DNA of 64,000 nucleotides from Flavobacterium sp. IB48 (GCF_016405855.1 NZ_JAEFCA010000005.1:124001-188000), one strand, 5' to 3'; shown: positions 26,592 through 36,240, counted from the first letter of the stretch. The notes: generated by a model from the letters alone, not told the origin. Made by a program: numbers and translations.

Positions 26592-28082
26592 ATGAAAAAG
26601 AATCTTTTTGTTTCTTTTGCATTTGCTGCTACTCTATTTGTAAGTGCTCAGCAAAAAAATGCGTTGCTAGATGCGGCTTTCTGGAAAACTTCTCCAACTG
26701 TTGAAACGGTTCAGGCAGAAATCTCTAAAGGAAATAATCCAGCTGAAGCCAATGCAAACGCATTTGATGTTACCACCTTAGCCATTAATAATGACGCGCC
26801 TTTTGCAACGATCAAATTTTTGGTTGAGCAACCTGGAAATTCAATCACAAAATTAACTCACGATAATCGTATCTATCTCCATTGGGCAGCATATAGAGGA
26901 AATACTGAATTGGTTCAATATTTAATTGCTAAAGGTTCTGACGTAAATTTTGAAGACAGCCACGGAACCGCTCCTGCTGATTTCGCTGCTTCAAACGGCC
27001 AGTCAGATGCTGCGATGTATGATGCTTTCTTTAAAGCTGGACTTAATCCGACAAAAAAATATGCGAATGGAGCAAACCTTTTGCTTTTGGCCATTGCATC
27101 TGATAAAGATTTAAAAGCTGCTGACTATTTTTCTACTAAAGGAATGTCTTTAAAAGATGTAGATAATGACGGAAACACAGCTTTTACTTATGCTGCAAGA
27201 TCTGGAAATATTGCTCTTTTGAAAAAACTTGTAGAAAAAGGCATTAAACCAACTAGCGATGCGCTTTTATTTGCTGCACAAGGAAGTCGAAGAGAAAGTA
27301 ATACTTTAGAAACTTATAAATATTTGGTTGAAGAAGTAAAAATTAAAGCAACTGCTCAAAATAAAGCAGGACAAAATGTATTGCACTTCTTGGCTGGAAA
27401 ACCAAATCAGGCTGAAATTATTAAATATTTCTTAGGAAAAGGTGTTGATGTAAACAAAGCTGATAAAGAAGGAAATACGCCAGTTATGGTTGCTGCTGCG
27501 GCTAGAGAAACTGCTGTCTTAGAATTGTTTCTTCCTTCTGTTAAAAACATAAATGCTCAAAATCTTAAAGGAGAATCTGCTTTGACTTTTGCTGTTAGAA
27601 ATGGAACTTCAGAAGCTGTAAATTTACTTTTGACCAAAGGTGCAGATGTAAATGTGAAAGATAAAGACGGAAATAATTTAGGTGTTTACTTAGTACAATC
27701 ATATCGCCCTGCAGGAAGAGAAAAAGCTGCTACTGATCCTTTTGATGCTAAAGCAAAATTACTTCAAGACAAAGGTTTAAACCTTGCAGCTCCACAAAAA
27801 GACGGAAACACTTTATATCATTTAGCTATTACTAAAAATGATGTTTCTCTTCTTAAAAAAATCACTGACTTAAAAGTTGACATCAACGCTAAAAATAAAG
27901 ATGGTTTAACGGCTTTACACAGAGCGGCAATGACTTCTAAGGATGATGCTATTTTAAAATATTTAGTTTCTGCTGGAGCTAAAAAAGACATCAGTACAGA
28001 ATTTGACGAAACGGCTTACGCTTTAGCGAAAGAGAATGAGCTTTTAACCAAAAACAATGTTTCTGTTGAATTCTTAAAATAA
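26592..28082 (+). CDS. Periplasmic ankyrin-repeat protein
   Basis: A 496-residue exported protein. The signal peptide ends near LFVSAQQ, and ankyrin repeats run over most of the length (recognisable units include NRIYLHWAAYRGNTELVQYL, DKEGNTPVMVAAAARE and KDGLTALHRAAMTS). Ankyrin proteins mediate protein contacts. Here it is the first gene of an iron-related operon, 100 bases before the DUF2271 gene. A chaperone or scaffold role for the downstream redox or uptake proteins is a guess. The start at 26592 is chosen because a signal peptide begins there; the ORF extends 11 codons further upstream. Confidence 0.88.
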   Translation: MKKNLFVSFAFAATLFVSAQQKNALLDAAFWKTSPTVETVQAEISKGNNPAEANANAFDVTTLAINNDAPFATIKFLVEQPGNSITKLTHDNRIYLHWAAYRGNTELVQYLIAKGSDVNFEDSHGTAPADFAASNGQSDAAMYDAFFKAGLNPTKKYANGANLLLLAIASDKDLKAADYFSTKGMSLKDVDNDGNTAFTYAARSGNIALLKKLVEKGIKPTSDALLFAAQGSRRESNTLETYKYLVEEVKIKATAQNKAGQNVLHFLAGKPNQAEIIKYFLGKGVDVNKADKEGNTPVMVAAAARETAVLELFLPSVKNINAQNLKGESALTFAVRNGTSEAVNLLLTKGADVNVKDKDGNNLGVYLVQSYRPAGREKAATDPFDAKAKLLQDKGLNLAAPQKDGNTLYHLAITKNDVSLLKKITDLKVDINAKNKDGLTALHRAAMTSKDDAILKYLVSAGAKKDISTEFDETAYALAKENELLTKNNVSVEFLK

Positions 28083-28182
28083 ACAATTAATTAATAATCA
28101 ATATTTGAAATTCCAAATTCCAAACTTTACATTTGGGATTTGGGATTTCACATTACAAATCCACACAAATACATAATTTCAG

Positions 28183-28668
28183 ATGAAATCAATATTAAAA
28201 ATTGCTCTTACAAGCGCTTTTATCTTTTTAGTTTCTTTCCAATCTCAAGCGCAATCAAGCAAATACAAGATTATGCTACAAATGAATAACTATATGGGAG
28301 AAGGTGCTTATATCGTTGTTTCGCTAGTGAATTCGGCAGGAGAATACGAAAAAACTCTTTACGTAATGGGCGATGATAAAAAATGGTACAAGTCTTTAAA
28401 AGAATGGAATAAATTTCACACTGCTCAAAAATCAGATGATATCAGCGCTAAAACTGGAGCTTCTGTAACGGGAGGTGATCGTAGTGTTACTACAATCGAA
28501 ATTGAGAATTCTAAAATTAATAAAGGTTACAAATTACGTTTTGAATCTGCTGTAGAAGATCAGAAATATTATGTAAGCGATCTTGAAGTTCCGCTTACAA
28601 CTGAAGGTCTTGCAGAAAAAACAGATGGTAAAGGTTACATCAAATACGTAAGATTAAGTAAAATATAA
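28183..28668 (+). CDS. Exported DUF2271 protein with a flavinylation-like motif
   Basis: A 161-residue secreted protein (signal peptide to about residue 23, SQAQ) matching the DUF2271 family. The segment D86-ISAK-T91-GAS-VT resembles the [S/T]GA[S/T] site where ApbE attaches FMN in NqrC-type proteins. An ApbE gene lies two genes downstream, so covalent flavinylation near Ser94 is plausible but not shown. It lies 27 bases before the PepSY reductase gene. Predicted role: a periplasmic electron carrier between the membrane reductase and an acceptor such as a ferric complex. Confidence 0.8.
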   Translation: MKSILKIALTSAFIFLVSFQSQAQSSKYKIMLQMNNYMGEGAYIVVSLVNSAGEYEKTLYVMGDDKKWYKSLKEWNKFHTAQKSDDISAKTGASVTGGDRSVTTIEIENSKINKGYKLRFESAVEDQKYYVSDLEVPLTTEGLAEKTDGKGYIKYVRLSKI

Positions 28669-28695
28669 TACCATTACATTTCTAGAATACACTCA

Positions 28696-30879
28696 ATGAC
28701 TCTTTCTTTTTGGCGTTACGCACACTTGGCTTTGGCCCTATTTTCTTCTATTTTTTTGCTTTTGGCTTCGGTAACAGGAATCATTCTGGCGGTCGATGCG
28801 GTTCAGGAAAAAACACTTCCGTACAAAGCAGAAGATTTTAATAAAATAACCTTAGGCGAAACGCTTCCAATTTTAAAGAAAAAGTATTCTGAAATTACAG
28901 AATTGAGTGTAGATTACAATCAATTTGTAACGCTTCAAGCTATTGATGGAGATGGAAATGACGTTAAAGCATACATTGATCCAAAAACTGGAAAAGTATT
29001 AGGAACTCCTGCAAAGAAAAGCGAATTCATAAATTGGATTACGAGTTTGCACCGTTCACTGTTTCTTCATGAAACAGGACGTTTTTTTGTGGGCGTAATT
29101 TCTTTTTGCTTGCTATTAATATCAATTTCGGGTTTCGTACTGGTTTTAAAAAGACAGCGCGGCATCCGAAATTTCTTTTCTAAAATAATCAAAGAATATT
29201 TTGCACAATATTACCATGTCCTTTTAGGAAGATTGGCTTTAATTCCGATTTTAATTATATCGCTTACAGGAACTTATTTATCCCTAGAAAGATTTAACTT
29301 TTTTATGGGGGAAGAAAAAGTAAAACCTGTAAAAACAGAACTCTCAGAGAAAGCACAAACAAGTTCAATTTTTAATACCGCTTTATTATCCGATGTAAAG
29401 AAAATCGAATTTCCTTTTACAGATGATCCTGAAGAATTTTATATTATCGAATTGAAAGACAGAGAAATTGAAGTCAATCAGGTTACAGGAGCTGTAATTT
29501 CTGAAAAGCTTTCGGCAATGAGAACTCAATTTGCGGCATTAAGCTTAGATCTTCACACAGGAAGAATTAACGGAATCTGGGCGATTATTTTGGCTATAGC
29601 CTGCATTAACATTCTGTTCTTTATTTATTCTGGTTTTGCAATTACGTTAAAAAGAAGATCTAGTCGAATTAAGAATAAATTTAAAGCTAGCGAAAGCACT
29701 TTTATTCTTTTGGTTGGTTCAGAAAACGGAAGCACTTTCCGATTTGCCAATTCAATTCAGAAACAATTAATTGATCACGGGCAGAAAGTTTTTGTCAGTG
29801 AATTGAATAAATTTTCCGCATATCCGAAAGCAGAACACATTATTGTTTTTACTTCAACTCATGGTTTAGGAGACGCTCCTTCTAACGGAACGCAATTCAA
29901 AACTTTATTAGAGAAACAAAATCAAGATCAAAATATTAATTTCTCTGTAGTTGGTTTTGGCTCGAAATCGTATCCAGATTTTTGCCAGTTTGCTATTGAA
30001 ATTGATCAGCTTTTAGAAAAACAAAAATGGGCAGATCGTTATTTGAATTTACAAACTGTTAATGATAAATCGGCGGTTGAGTTTGTAGAATGGATAAAAT
30101 TATGGAGCGAGAAAACAGGAATTCCGTTGGCTACAACTCCATCATTATACAACCATATTCCGAAAGGTCTGCAAAAATTAATGGTTTTGGATAAAACACC
30201 AATTTCTGAAACCGAACATACTTTTATTCTGACTTTAAGAGCTAGTTCTAGAGTTAAATTTAGTTCGGGCGATTTATTGGCAATTTATCCTGCTAACGAT
30301 TCTAGAGAACGCCTCTACTCGATTGGAAATCATTCTGGAAATATTCAATTGGTTGTAAAATTGCATCCAAACGGATTGGGGTCTGGCTTTTTGAATGCTT
30401 TAGAACCAGGAAATGTTATAAAAGCTCAGATTGTAAAAAATCCTGCTTTTCATCTTCCTAAAAAAGTTCAAAAAGTGGCTTTTATTTCTAACGGAACAGG
30501 AATTGCTCCTTTCTTAGGAATGATTGAACAAAATAAAGCAAAACAAGAACTTCATTTGTATAGCGGATTTAGAATGGAGACACCAACTTTAATGGCTTAC
30601 AAAAAGTTTGCTGACATTATGATTCAGAAAGAACATCTAGATAATTTTCATGTCGCTTTATCGCGTGAAGCAGAACATATTTATGTAATGGATTTGATTA
30701 AAAGAGATTCCTCTTTCTTTACGAATCTATTTAAAAAAGGTGGTGTCGTTATGATTTGTGGTTCACTTGCCATGCAGAAAGATGTCGAATCAATCTTAAA
30801 TGAATTGTGTCTTTCAAAAGGACTAAAAACACTTGAAGAATATAAAGCGAATAAACAATTTTTAACGGATTGTTATTAG
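28696..30879 (+). CDS. PepSY membrane protein fused to flavodoxin and ferredoxin-reductase-like domains
   Basis: A 727-residue inner-membrane flavoreductase. Four hydrophobic segments (about 8-33, 132-153, 173-195, 294-317) frame two PepSY regions, with His residues (LHRSLFLHE, YYHVLLGR, LDLHTGR) suited to bind heme. A flavodoxin domain follows (GSENGSTFRFANS, about 345; FTSTHGLGDAPSNGTQF). Then comes an FAD/NAD(P)H reductase part (RERLYSIG, GTGIAPFLG). The predicted path is NAD(P)H to FAD to FMN to membrane heme to the periplasm. In Bacteroides the PepSY protein XusC serves the XusA/XusB siderophore system; the reductase fusion here would add ferric reduction. Confidence 0.88.
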   Translation: MTLSFWRYAHLALALFSSIFLLLASVTGIILAVDAVQEKTLPYKAEDFNKITLGETLPILKKKYSEITELSVDYNQFVTLQAIDGDGNDVKAYIDPKTGKVLGTPAKKSEFINWITSLHRSLFLHETGRFFVGVISFCLLLISISGFVLVLKRQRGIRNFFSKIIKEYFAQYYHVLLGRLALIPILIISLTGTYLSLERFNFFMGEEKVKPVKTELSEKAQTSSIFNTALLSDVKKIEFPFTDDPEEFYIIELKDREIEVNQVTGAVISEKLSAMRTQFAALSLDLHTGRINGIWAIILAIACINILFFIYSGFAITLKRRSSRIKNKFKASESTFILLVGSENGSTFRFANSIQKQLIDHGQKVFVSELNKFSAYPKAEHIIVFTSTHGLGDAPSNGTQFKTLLEKQNQDQNINFSVVGFGSKSYPDFCQFAIEIDQLLEKQKWADRYLNLQTVNDKSAVEFVEWIKLWSEKTGIPLATTPSLYNHIPKGLQKLMVLDKTPISETEHTFILTLRASSRVKFSSGDLLAIYPANDSRERLYSIGNHSGNIQLVVKLHPNGLGSGFLNALEPGNVIKAQIVKNPAFHLPKKVQKVAFISNGTGIAPFLGMIEQNKAKQELHLYSGFRMETPTLMAYKKFADIMIQKEHLDNFHVALSREAEHIYVMDLIKRDSSFFTNLFKKGGVVMICGSLAMQKDVESILNELCLSKGLKTLEEYKANKQFLTDCY

Positions 30880-30917
30880 AGTAATTTTAGATTGTTGATT
30901 TTCAACTTTCGCCTTTT

Positions 30918-30973
30918 GACTTTGGACTTTCGACTTTGGACTTTCGACTTTGGACTTTCGACTTTGGACTTTT
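30918..30973. repeat. Four tandem 14-base repeats
   Basis: GACTTTGGACTTTC is repeated four times without gaps (the last base differs in copy 4). Each unit is itself two 7-mers. It fills most of the 106-base gap between the PepSY reductase and apbE and is a likely site of slippage between strains. Confidence 0.85.
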
Positions 30974-30985
30974 TAATACATTTTC

Positions 30986-31978
30986 ATGCATAAATTATTA
31001 TCATATAAAATTTCATTGTTTTTTGTAATTATTTGCTGTGTATCTGCACATTCGCAAGTATTACGAAAAAGAACTACGCTTTTGATGGGCGGACGTTTTG
31101 ATATTTCTATTGTCGACAAAGATTCTCTTTCTGCAGAAAAAAATATAGATGAAGTTATCGCTGAAATTACGCGAATTGAAAATTTAATCTCCGATTGGAA
31201 ACCCACTTCTCAAGTTTCTGAAGTGAATCAGAATGCGGGAATAAAACCCATTCAAGTAGATCGCGAAGTTTTTGAACTGGCACAAAGAGCGATTAAACTT
31301 TCTGAAATTACAAATGGCGGATTTGATGTTAGTTTTGCTGCTTTAGACCGTATTTGGAAATTTGACGGTTCGATGACTGAAATGCCTTCGGTGGAAGCCA
31401 TAAAAAAATCTGTTGAGAAAGTTGGCTATAAAAACATCATTTTAGACAGCACAGCATCGACTATTTTCTTAAAGTTAAAAGGAATGAAAATTGGTTTTGG
31501 TGCTTTAGGAGAAGGTTATGCAACTGATAAATGCCGCGCCATGATGATTGCAAAAGGTGTTCAAGCTGGCATTGTAAACGGTTCTGGTGACATGAGCACT
31601 TGGGGAAAACAACCCAATGGAAAAGATTGGAAAATCGGAATTACAAATCCGTTTAAACCGGAGAAGATTTTAGCTGCCGTTCCGTTAAAAGAGGGCGCTG
31701 TAACAACTTCTGGCAGTTATGAAAAGTTCGTTGTTTTTAACGGAAAACGTTACTCGCACATTATAAATCCTGCAACTGGTTATCCTGCAACTGGTTTATG
31801 CAGTGTTACGGTTTTTGGTCCGAACGCAGAAACCGCTAACGGATTAAGCACTTCTATGATGGTTTTGGGACAGAAAGAAGGTTTGCTTTTACTTCAAAAA
31901 TTTCCTAATTATAGTTGTGTAATGATTACTGATAAAGGGAAAGTTGTTAAGTCTAAGAACTTCGCTTATAAGTTATGA
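30986..31978 (+). CDS. apbE: FAD:protein FMN transferase
   Basis: Transfers FMN from FAD onto Ser/Thr of exported proteins. The 330-residue protein has an N-terminal signal sequence (ISLFFVIICCVSAHS; the Cys pair might act as a lipobox), so it works in the periplasm. Family motifs are GFGALGEGYATDK, AGIVNGSGDM, TSGSYEK and YSHIINPATGYP. It is in line with the DUF2271 and PepSY reductase genes, and its probable target is the TGAS motif of the DUF2271 protein. Confidence 0.94.
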   Translation: MHKLLSYKISLFFVIICCVSAHSQVLRKRTTLLMGGRFDISIVDKDSLSAEKNIDEVIAEITRIENLISDWKPTSQVSEVNQNAGIKPIQVDREVFELAQRAIKLSEITNGGFDVSFAALDRIWKFDGSMTEMPSVEAIKKSVEKVGYKNIILDSTASTIFLKLKGMKIGFGALGEGYATDKCRAMMIAKGVQAGIVNGSGDMSTWGKQPNGKDWKIGITNPFKPEKILAAVPLKEGAVTTSGSYEKFVVFNGKRYSHIINPATGYPATGLCSVTVFGPNAETANGLSTSMMVLGQKEGLLLLQKFPNYSCVMITDKGKVVKSKNFAYKL

Positions 31979-31994
31979 GTTATGAAGTATGAGT

Positions 31995-32127
31995 TATGAA
32001 TTGCCTCCAACTTTAGCTGGGGGATAAATAAATTCTACATAAAAGGCTTTAGCCAAACTTATTTTGGCTAAAGCCTTTTTCATTTCTTTTAAAAATGACC
32101 TCCAGCTAAAGCCGAAGGCAACTCATA
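31995..32127. repeat. Nested inverted repeat with inner terminator, downstream of apbE
   Basis: Outer arms of 29 bases (31995-32023 and 32099-32127) match at 24 positions. Inside is a perfect 17-base hairpin (32041-32057 and 32063-32079, 5-base loop) followed by a T-run, a convincing terminator for the rightward operon. The rest of the 376-base gap 31979-32354 contains an AT-rich promoter region and a CCTTCGACTTCGCTCAGG stretch (about 32184-32201) that is itself a short palindrome. Confidence 0.7.
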
Positions 32128-32321
32128 AATGAACTCTGCGTCTTCGCGACTTAGCGAGATTAAAAAATTCTCTTTGCACATATCCTTCGACTTCGCTCAG
32201 GAAGACAATCAAATTATCAACTCATAACTCAAAAAAACAATATTAAAATAACATTAGAACCTTCATTGTAATTCTAATAATCTTCTAATTACTTTATTTA
32301 GATTAAATTTAAATTATCATA

Positions 32322-32329
32322 TAAGTTTG
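32322..32329 (+). promoter_or_regulatory. -7 promoter element before the TonB-dependent receptor
   Basis: TAAGTTTG matches TAnnTTTG and lies 26 bases before the ATG. No TTG at -33, so expression may need an activator. No Fur-type palindrome was recognised. Confidence 0.45.
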
Positions 32330-32354
32330 CAGCACTTTTACACGCAGACTCAAT

Positions 32355-34751
32355 ATGAGAACAATTTTACTACTATTTTTATTTACCATTTCAGCGTGGT
32401 CACAAACTGGAAATCTTAAAGGAAAAGTGACTTTTGGAACCGATGAATTAGCTTATGGTTCATCAATTATTATTAAAGGAACTCAAAAATATGCTATTGT
32501 TAATGATTTTGGTCGTTACGATTTTAAGGGTTTAAAATACGGAGAGTATATCTTGGAAACCTCTTCTATGGAAGGTCAAACAAGAACTACAAAAATTACT
32601 ATCAACAAACCGAATACAGAACTTAATATTTCTTTAGACCGAAATGGCCCTAAAGATTTACAAGAAGTTGTAATCAAAAAATCTTCTATTAGAAAAGAAA
32701 TGATGGAGAAAGGTTTTGCTGTAAATGTTATTGAAACACAGGAAGCGGCAAAAAGAAATCTTCAAACCAACGATTTATTGGATCGTTCTGGAGGTGTTAG
32801 AATTAGGCAAAATGGAGGTTTAGGTTCTGCTGTAACTTACAACATTAACGGGATGTCTGGAAATGCTATTCGTATTTTTATTGATGGAATTCCTATTCAA
32901 ACTTATGGTGCTTCATTTAGCTTAAATAGTATCCCGCCAGCTTTAATTGAAAGAATTGAAGTTTACAAAGGTGTTGTTCCTGCAAATTTAGCAGATGATT
33001 CTCTTGGTGGCGCCATTAATGTGATTCTTAAAAAAGGATCTAAAAACATGATTGCGGCTTCGGTTTCTTATGGTTCTTTTAATACTATCCAATCGAACTT
33101 TAGTACCACTTATAGAGACAAATCTGGTTTTACTGTTAAAGCCAATGGATTTCAGAATTATTCTGACAATGACTATGAAGTTTGGGGAAGATTTGTATAT
33201 AATATTGCTCCTAACGGACGCTATGAATATATTAGGGCGAAACGTTTTGAAAGCATGTACAGATCGTATGGAGGAAGACTTGAAGCGGGTTTTACTGATG
33301 TAAAATGGGCAGATAATTTTTCTATCAGTTATAATGGTTCTGAAGATTATAATCAGATTCAGCACGGTCAGTACATGACTAAACCTTATAAAGGACGTTT
33401 TAGTGAATCTGCTGCAAATGTTTTTAGTCTTAATTATAATAAAAAAGATTTCTTAATCAAGAATTTAGATTTCTCGATAATTTCTGTTTATAGCCATAGA
33501 AATGATATGGTTAACGATACGGTAAAGTGGAATTACAACTGGAATGGTGAAAAAGCTATAGGATTATATGGCGAGCCTATTTTATCTGTATTTGGCGCAC
33601 AGCAGGGAGCACCTACAATGAACCATCAAAAATTGAATATTTTTAATACAAGAGCCGGTTTAACTTATAACATTTCTAAAAACCATAAGATTCTTGCAAA
33701 CGGAATGTTTTATACTGTTGACAGAAATGATAAAGATGAGATGCTGCCAGAATTGATTCGTAATTTTTTGGCTACGCGAGATTTGGATAAATCTGTTACT
33801 TCTTTTGCTTATGAAATGCAGGCTTTTCAAGCACGTCTAAAAGCTAACTTTTTTGTCAAAAATTATTATTTAAAAACAGAACAAGTTACCCCAACAATAT
33901 TAGTCGGCCAAGATGGTCAGAGGTCTGTGATTATGGATACTGACATTAGAAATACGAACTTTACAGGATATGGTTTTGCATCTTCATATGCTGTTTTTCC
34001 AAAGGCATTGATTATGTTTTCTGCAGAAAAAGCAATTCGATTGCCAAATGAGAATGAAATATTTGGACTTCCGGGCCAAAACATTTTAAGCAATCCTAAT
34101 TTAGGTCCCGAACAAAGTAATAATTTCAATATTGGTTTACGATTAGGGCCTTATTTAATTAATAATCATAAGTTTTCATTCTATGGAAATGCTTTTTGGA
34201 GAAATATTCAAGATAAAATTGTACAGCAAATAAGTAATCGAGTTAATGAAGCCGTTCAAGCTACCCCATTCGTAAATTTAGGAAAAACACAATCTGTAGG
34301 TTTTGAAACATCTATTCAATACTCATTTAAAGAAAGATTATTCGCAGGAGTAAACCTTTCTAAATTCAATTCTATTTATAAAGATAGGTACGATGAAAAT
34401 GGAAATACCATTATTCATTATAATAAACAGCTCCCAAACGAGCCTTATTTTACTGTAAATGGAAATCTTCAATATAATTTTAAAAATGTAATTCAAAGTA
34501 AATCAGAATTAAACCTTTATTACTACTGCGGTTATGTAGCTCCTTTTTACACTTCTTGGCTTGAAATTGACAGAACAACAGCTCAGTTTCCTCAGGATTT
34601 AGGTCTAAGTTATGCCTTTCCAAACAAACAATTTGTAGTGAGTTTTGATGCTAAAAATATTTTCGATGAGCAAGTCTATGACAATTTCGCCGCTCAAAAA
34701 CCAGGTCGAGCTTTTTACATTAAGCTCAATTATACGATCAGTAAATTTTAA
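32355..34751 (+). CDS. TonB-dependent outer-membrane receptor, XusA-like
   Basis: A 798-residue outer-membrane transporter. A signal peptide (ends near SAWSQ) is followed by a carboxypeptidase-regulatory-like beta-sandwich (about 22-100), a plug domain (about 125-230, VTYNINGMSGNAIRIFIDG and IERIEVYKG) and a 22-strand barrel ending in an aromatic-rich strand (FYIKLNYTISKF). It is shorter than SusC proteins and lacks a SusD partner, fitting an iron/siderophore receptor. A DUF4374 lipoprotein gene follows 37 bases later, the pairing seen in the Bacteroides xus locus. Ligand identity is inferred. Confidence 0.9.
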   Translation: MRTILLLFLFTISAWSQTGNLKGKVTFGTDELAYGSSIIIKGTQKYAIVNDFGRYDFKGLKYGEYILETSSMEGQTRTTKITINKPNTELNISLDRNGPKDLQEVVIKKSSIRKEMMEKGFAVNVIETQEAAKRNLQTNDLLDRSGGVRIRQNGGLGSAVTYNINGMSGNAIRIFIDGIPIQTYGASFSLNSIPPALIERIEVYKGVVPANLADDSLGGAINVILKKGSKNMIAASVSYGSFNTIQSNFSTTYRDKSGFTVKANGFQNYSDNDYEVWGRFVYNIAPNGRYEYIRAKRFESMYRSYGGRLEAGFTDVKWADNFSISYNGSEDYNQIQHGQYMTKPYKGRFSESAANVFSLNYNKKDFLIKNLDFSIISVYSHRNDMVNDTVKWNYNWNGEKAIGLYGEPILSVFGAQQGAPTMNHQKLNIFNTRAGLTYNISKNHKILANGMFYTVDRNDKDEMLPELIRNFLATRDLDKSVTSFAYEMQAFQARLKANFFVKNYYLKTEQVTPTILVGQDGQRSVIMDTDIRNTNFTGYGFASSYAVFPKALIMFSAEKAIRLPNENEIFGLPGQNILSNPNLGPEQSNNFNIGLRLGPYLINNHKFSFYGNAFWRNIQDKIVQQISNRVNEAVQATPFVNLGKTQSVGFETSIQYSFKERLFAGVNLSKFNSIYKDRYDENGNTIIHYNKQLPNEPYFTVNGNLQYNFKNVIQSKSELNLYYYCGYVAPFYTSWLEIDRTTAQFPQDLGLSYAFPNKQFVVSFDAKNIFDEQVYDNFAAQKPGRAFYIKLNYTISKF

Positions 34752-34788
34752 TCACATTATAAATAACTAATTTTTTAAATCCATAAAT

Positions 34789-36120
34789 ATGAAAAAAAAC
34801 ACATTAAAAGTATTAAGCTCTGGTTTATTACTAGGTGCGTTAGCGCTAACCATTTCTTGCAGCAGTGATGACAATAATAAAAATACAGAACCAGTAAATC
34901 CAGTAACAGACGGAAGATGGATTACTGTAGCAGGAGCTTTAATGCAAACTGATCCAGGAGATGGAAATGGTGGAACAAGAGTTTATTCTATCAGTAAAGA
35001 AAACGCAATCGATCCTAATTTTTCTGTAAATGTTTACGATAATGGTATGGCTGTTCAATCTAGCAGAACGGCTCGTTTACAGTCTTCTGTAGACGGAAAT
35101 ACTCTTTTCAACATCACTTACACAGGTGCAAATGGCGGAGAGTTTATGACTTACAAAGTAAACGGAGGAAAAAGTTTTACCGAATCTACAGCAAAAGTTA
35201 ACATCTCTCAATATGCAGGAACATCTCCAAGATGGAATAAAATTTTTGATGGAGATAAAACTGGTATTGCAGTAAATGTAACTGCTCCAGTGGTAAACAC
35301 GAATCCAGATAAAACATACAAGTACACTAGAGGAACTGCTACTGTATTATCTTTAGATATGCAGCAAACTTTAATTTCTGCTTTCAAACAATATGAACTT
35401 CCATTAACCGCTGAAGAAGAAGCGCAAGGACACCACATTTTCCGCTTAGATGCTCCAACATTAAACAAAGCTGGAGATAAATTAATCATTGGAACATGGA
35501 TGCGTAAAACAGATCCTGCAACAGGGCAAAATCAGGCAACTTTTACACGTTTAGGATCTAAATCTCTTATAGTTGATTATCCTGCTTTAACAAATCCTCA
35601 AATTATTACTTCGACAGTTGCTTTTGGTGATACAAGTGGTTTTAGAAGCTTTAATAGTTTTGTTGGAACTGACGGAAATATTTATCAAGCAACACAAAGA
35701 GATACTGAAAAAGGTTCTTATATTTTAAAAATCAATCAAAACAATCAATATGACAATTCTTATGTGTTTAGCTTAGATACAGCTTTAGGAGTAAAAGGAA
35801 CTTATATTGATGCTTGGAGATATGCTGGAAACGGAATTGCTTATGCGGTTTATACTCAAAATGGGACTGATCAAGGTTTCTTAGCAAGACTTGATTTAAA
35901 CGCAAGAACAGCTACAAAAGTAGAAGGTATTGAGTATGATGCTAATTTAGATTTTGGTCAATACCAAGGTTTTGTAGTTGATGGAAATAATTTCTACATC
36001 GCTGTTACGCCAGTTGGAAAGGATGGTAACATTTATGTAATTGATATTCCTTCTGGAAAAGTTACTAAGGGTGCAAAATTGGTTAACAAACCAGGAAACC
36101 ACTACATTGGTGTGTTCTAA
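34789..36120 (+). CDS. DUF4374 surface lipoprotein, XusB-like
   Basis: A 443-residue lipoprotein: the signal sequence ends in the lipobox TISC with Cys24. The SSDD directly after it resembles the acidic lipoprotein export signal that sends Bacteroidota lipoproteins to the cell surface. The rest matches DUF4374, a beta-propeller family (repeating strands such as RVYSISKEN and IYVIDIPSGKVTKG). In Bacteroides thetaiotaomicron the DUF4374 protein XusB binds xenosiderophores for its receptor XusA. It is the last gene of this unit, followed by a terminator. Confidence 0.88.
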   Translation: MKKNTLKVLSSGLLLGALALTISCSSDDNNKNTEPVNPVTDGRWITVAGALMQTDPGDGNGGTRVYSISKENAIDPNFSVNVYDNGMAVQSSRTARLQSSVDGNTLFNITYTGANGGEFMTYKVNGGKSFTESTAKVNISQYAGTSPRWNKIFDGDKTGIAVNVTAPVVNTNPDKTYKYTRGTATVLSLDMQQTLISAFKQYELPLTAEEEAQGHHIFRLDAPTLNKAGDKLIIGTWMRKTDPATGQNQATFTRLGSKSLIVDYPALTNPQIITSTVAFGDTSGFRSFNSFVGTDGNIYQATQRDTEKGSYILKINQNNQYDNSYVFSLDTALGVKGTYIDAWRYAGNGIAYAVYTQNGTDQGFLARLDLNARTATKVEGIEYDANLDFGQYQGFVVDGNNFYIAVTPVGKDGNIYVIDIPSGKVTKGAKLVNKPGNHYIGVF

Positions 36121-36180
36121 AAATATACAACTGTGAAAACAGTCTGTGAAAAATTCATCACTTGAGTTTTTTTTTAATCG

Positions 36181-36215
36181 AACATTCCGCTTCTATTTAT
36201 AGTAAGCGGAATGTT
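36181..36215. terminator. Terminator after the DUF4374 gene
   Basis: Perfect 12-base arms (36181-36192 and 36204-36215) with an 11-base loop, followed by T7. It may also serve the convergent GDCCVxC gene. Confidence 0.8.
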
Positions 36216-36240
36216 TTTTTATGATAGTTTCATTTCATTA

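Noticed and set aside
30901-30985. CRISPR-like array
   Set aside because: The units are contiguous 14-base repeats with no spacers, so it is a simple tandem repeat.
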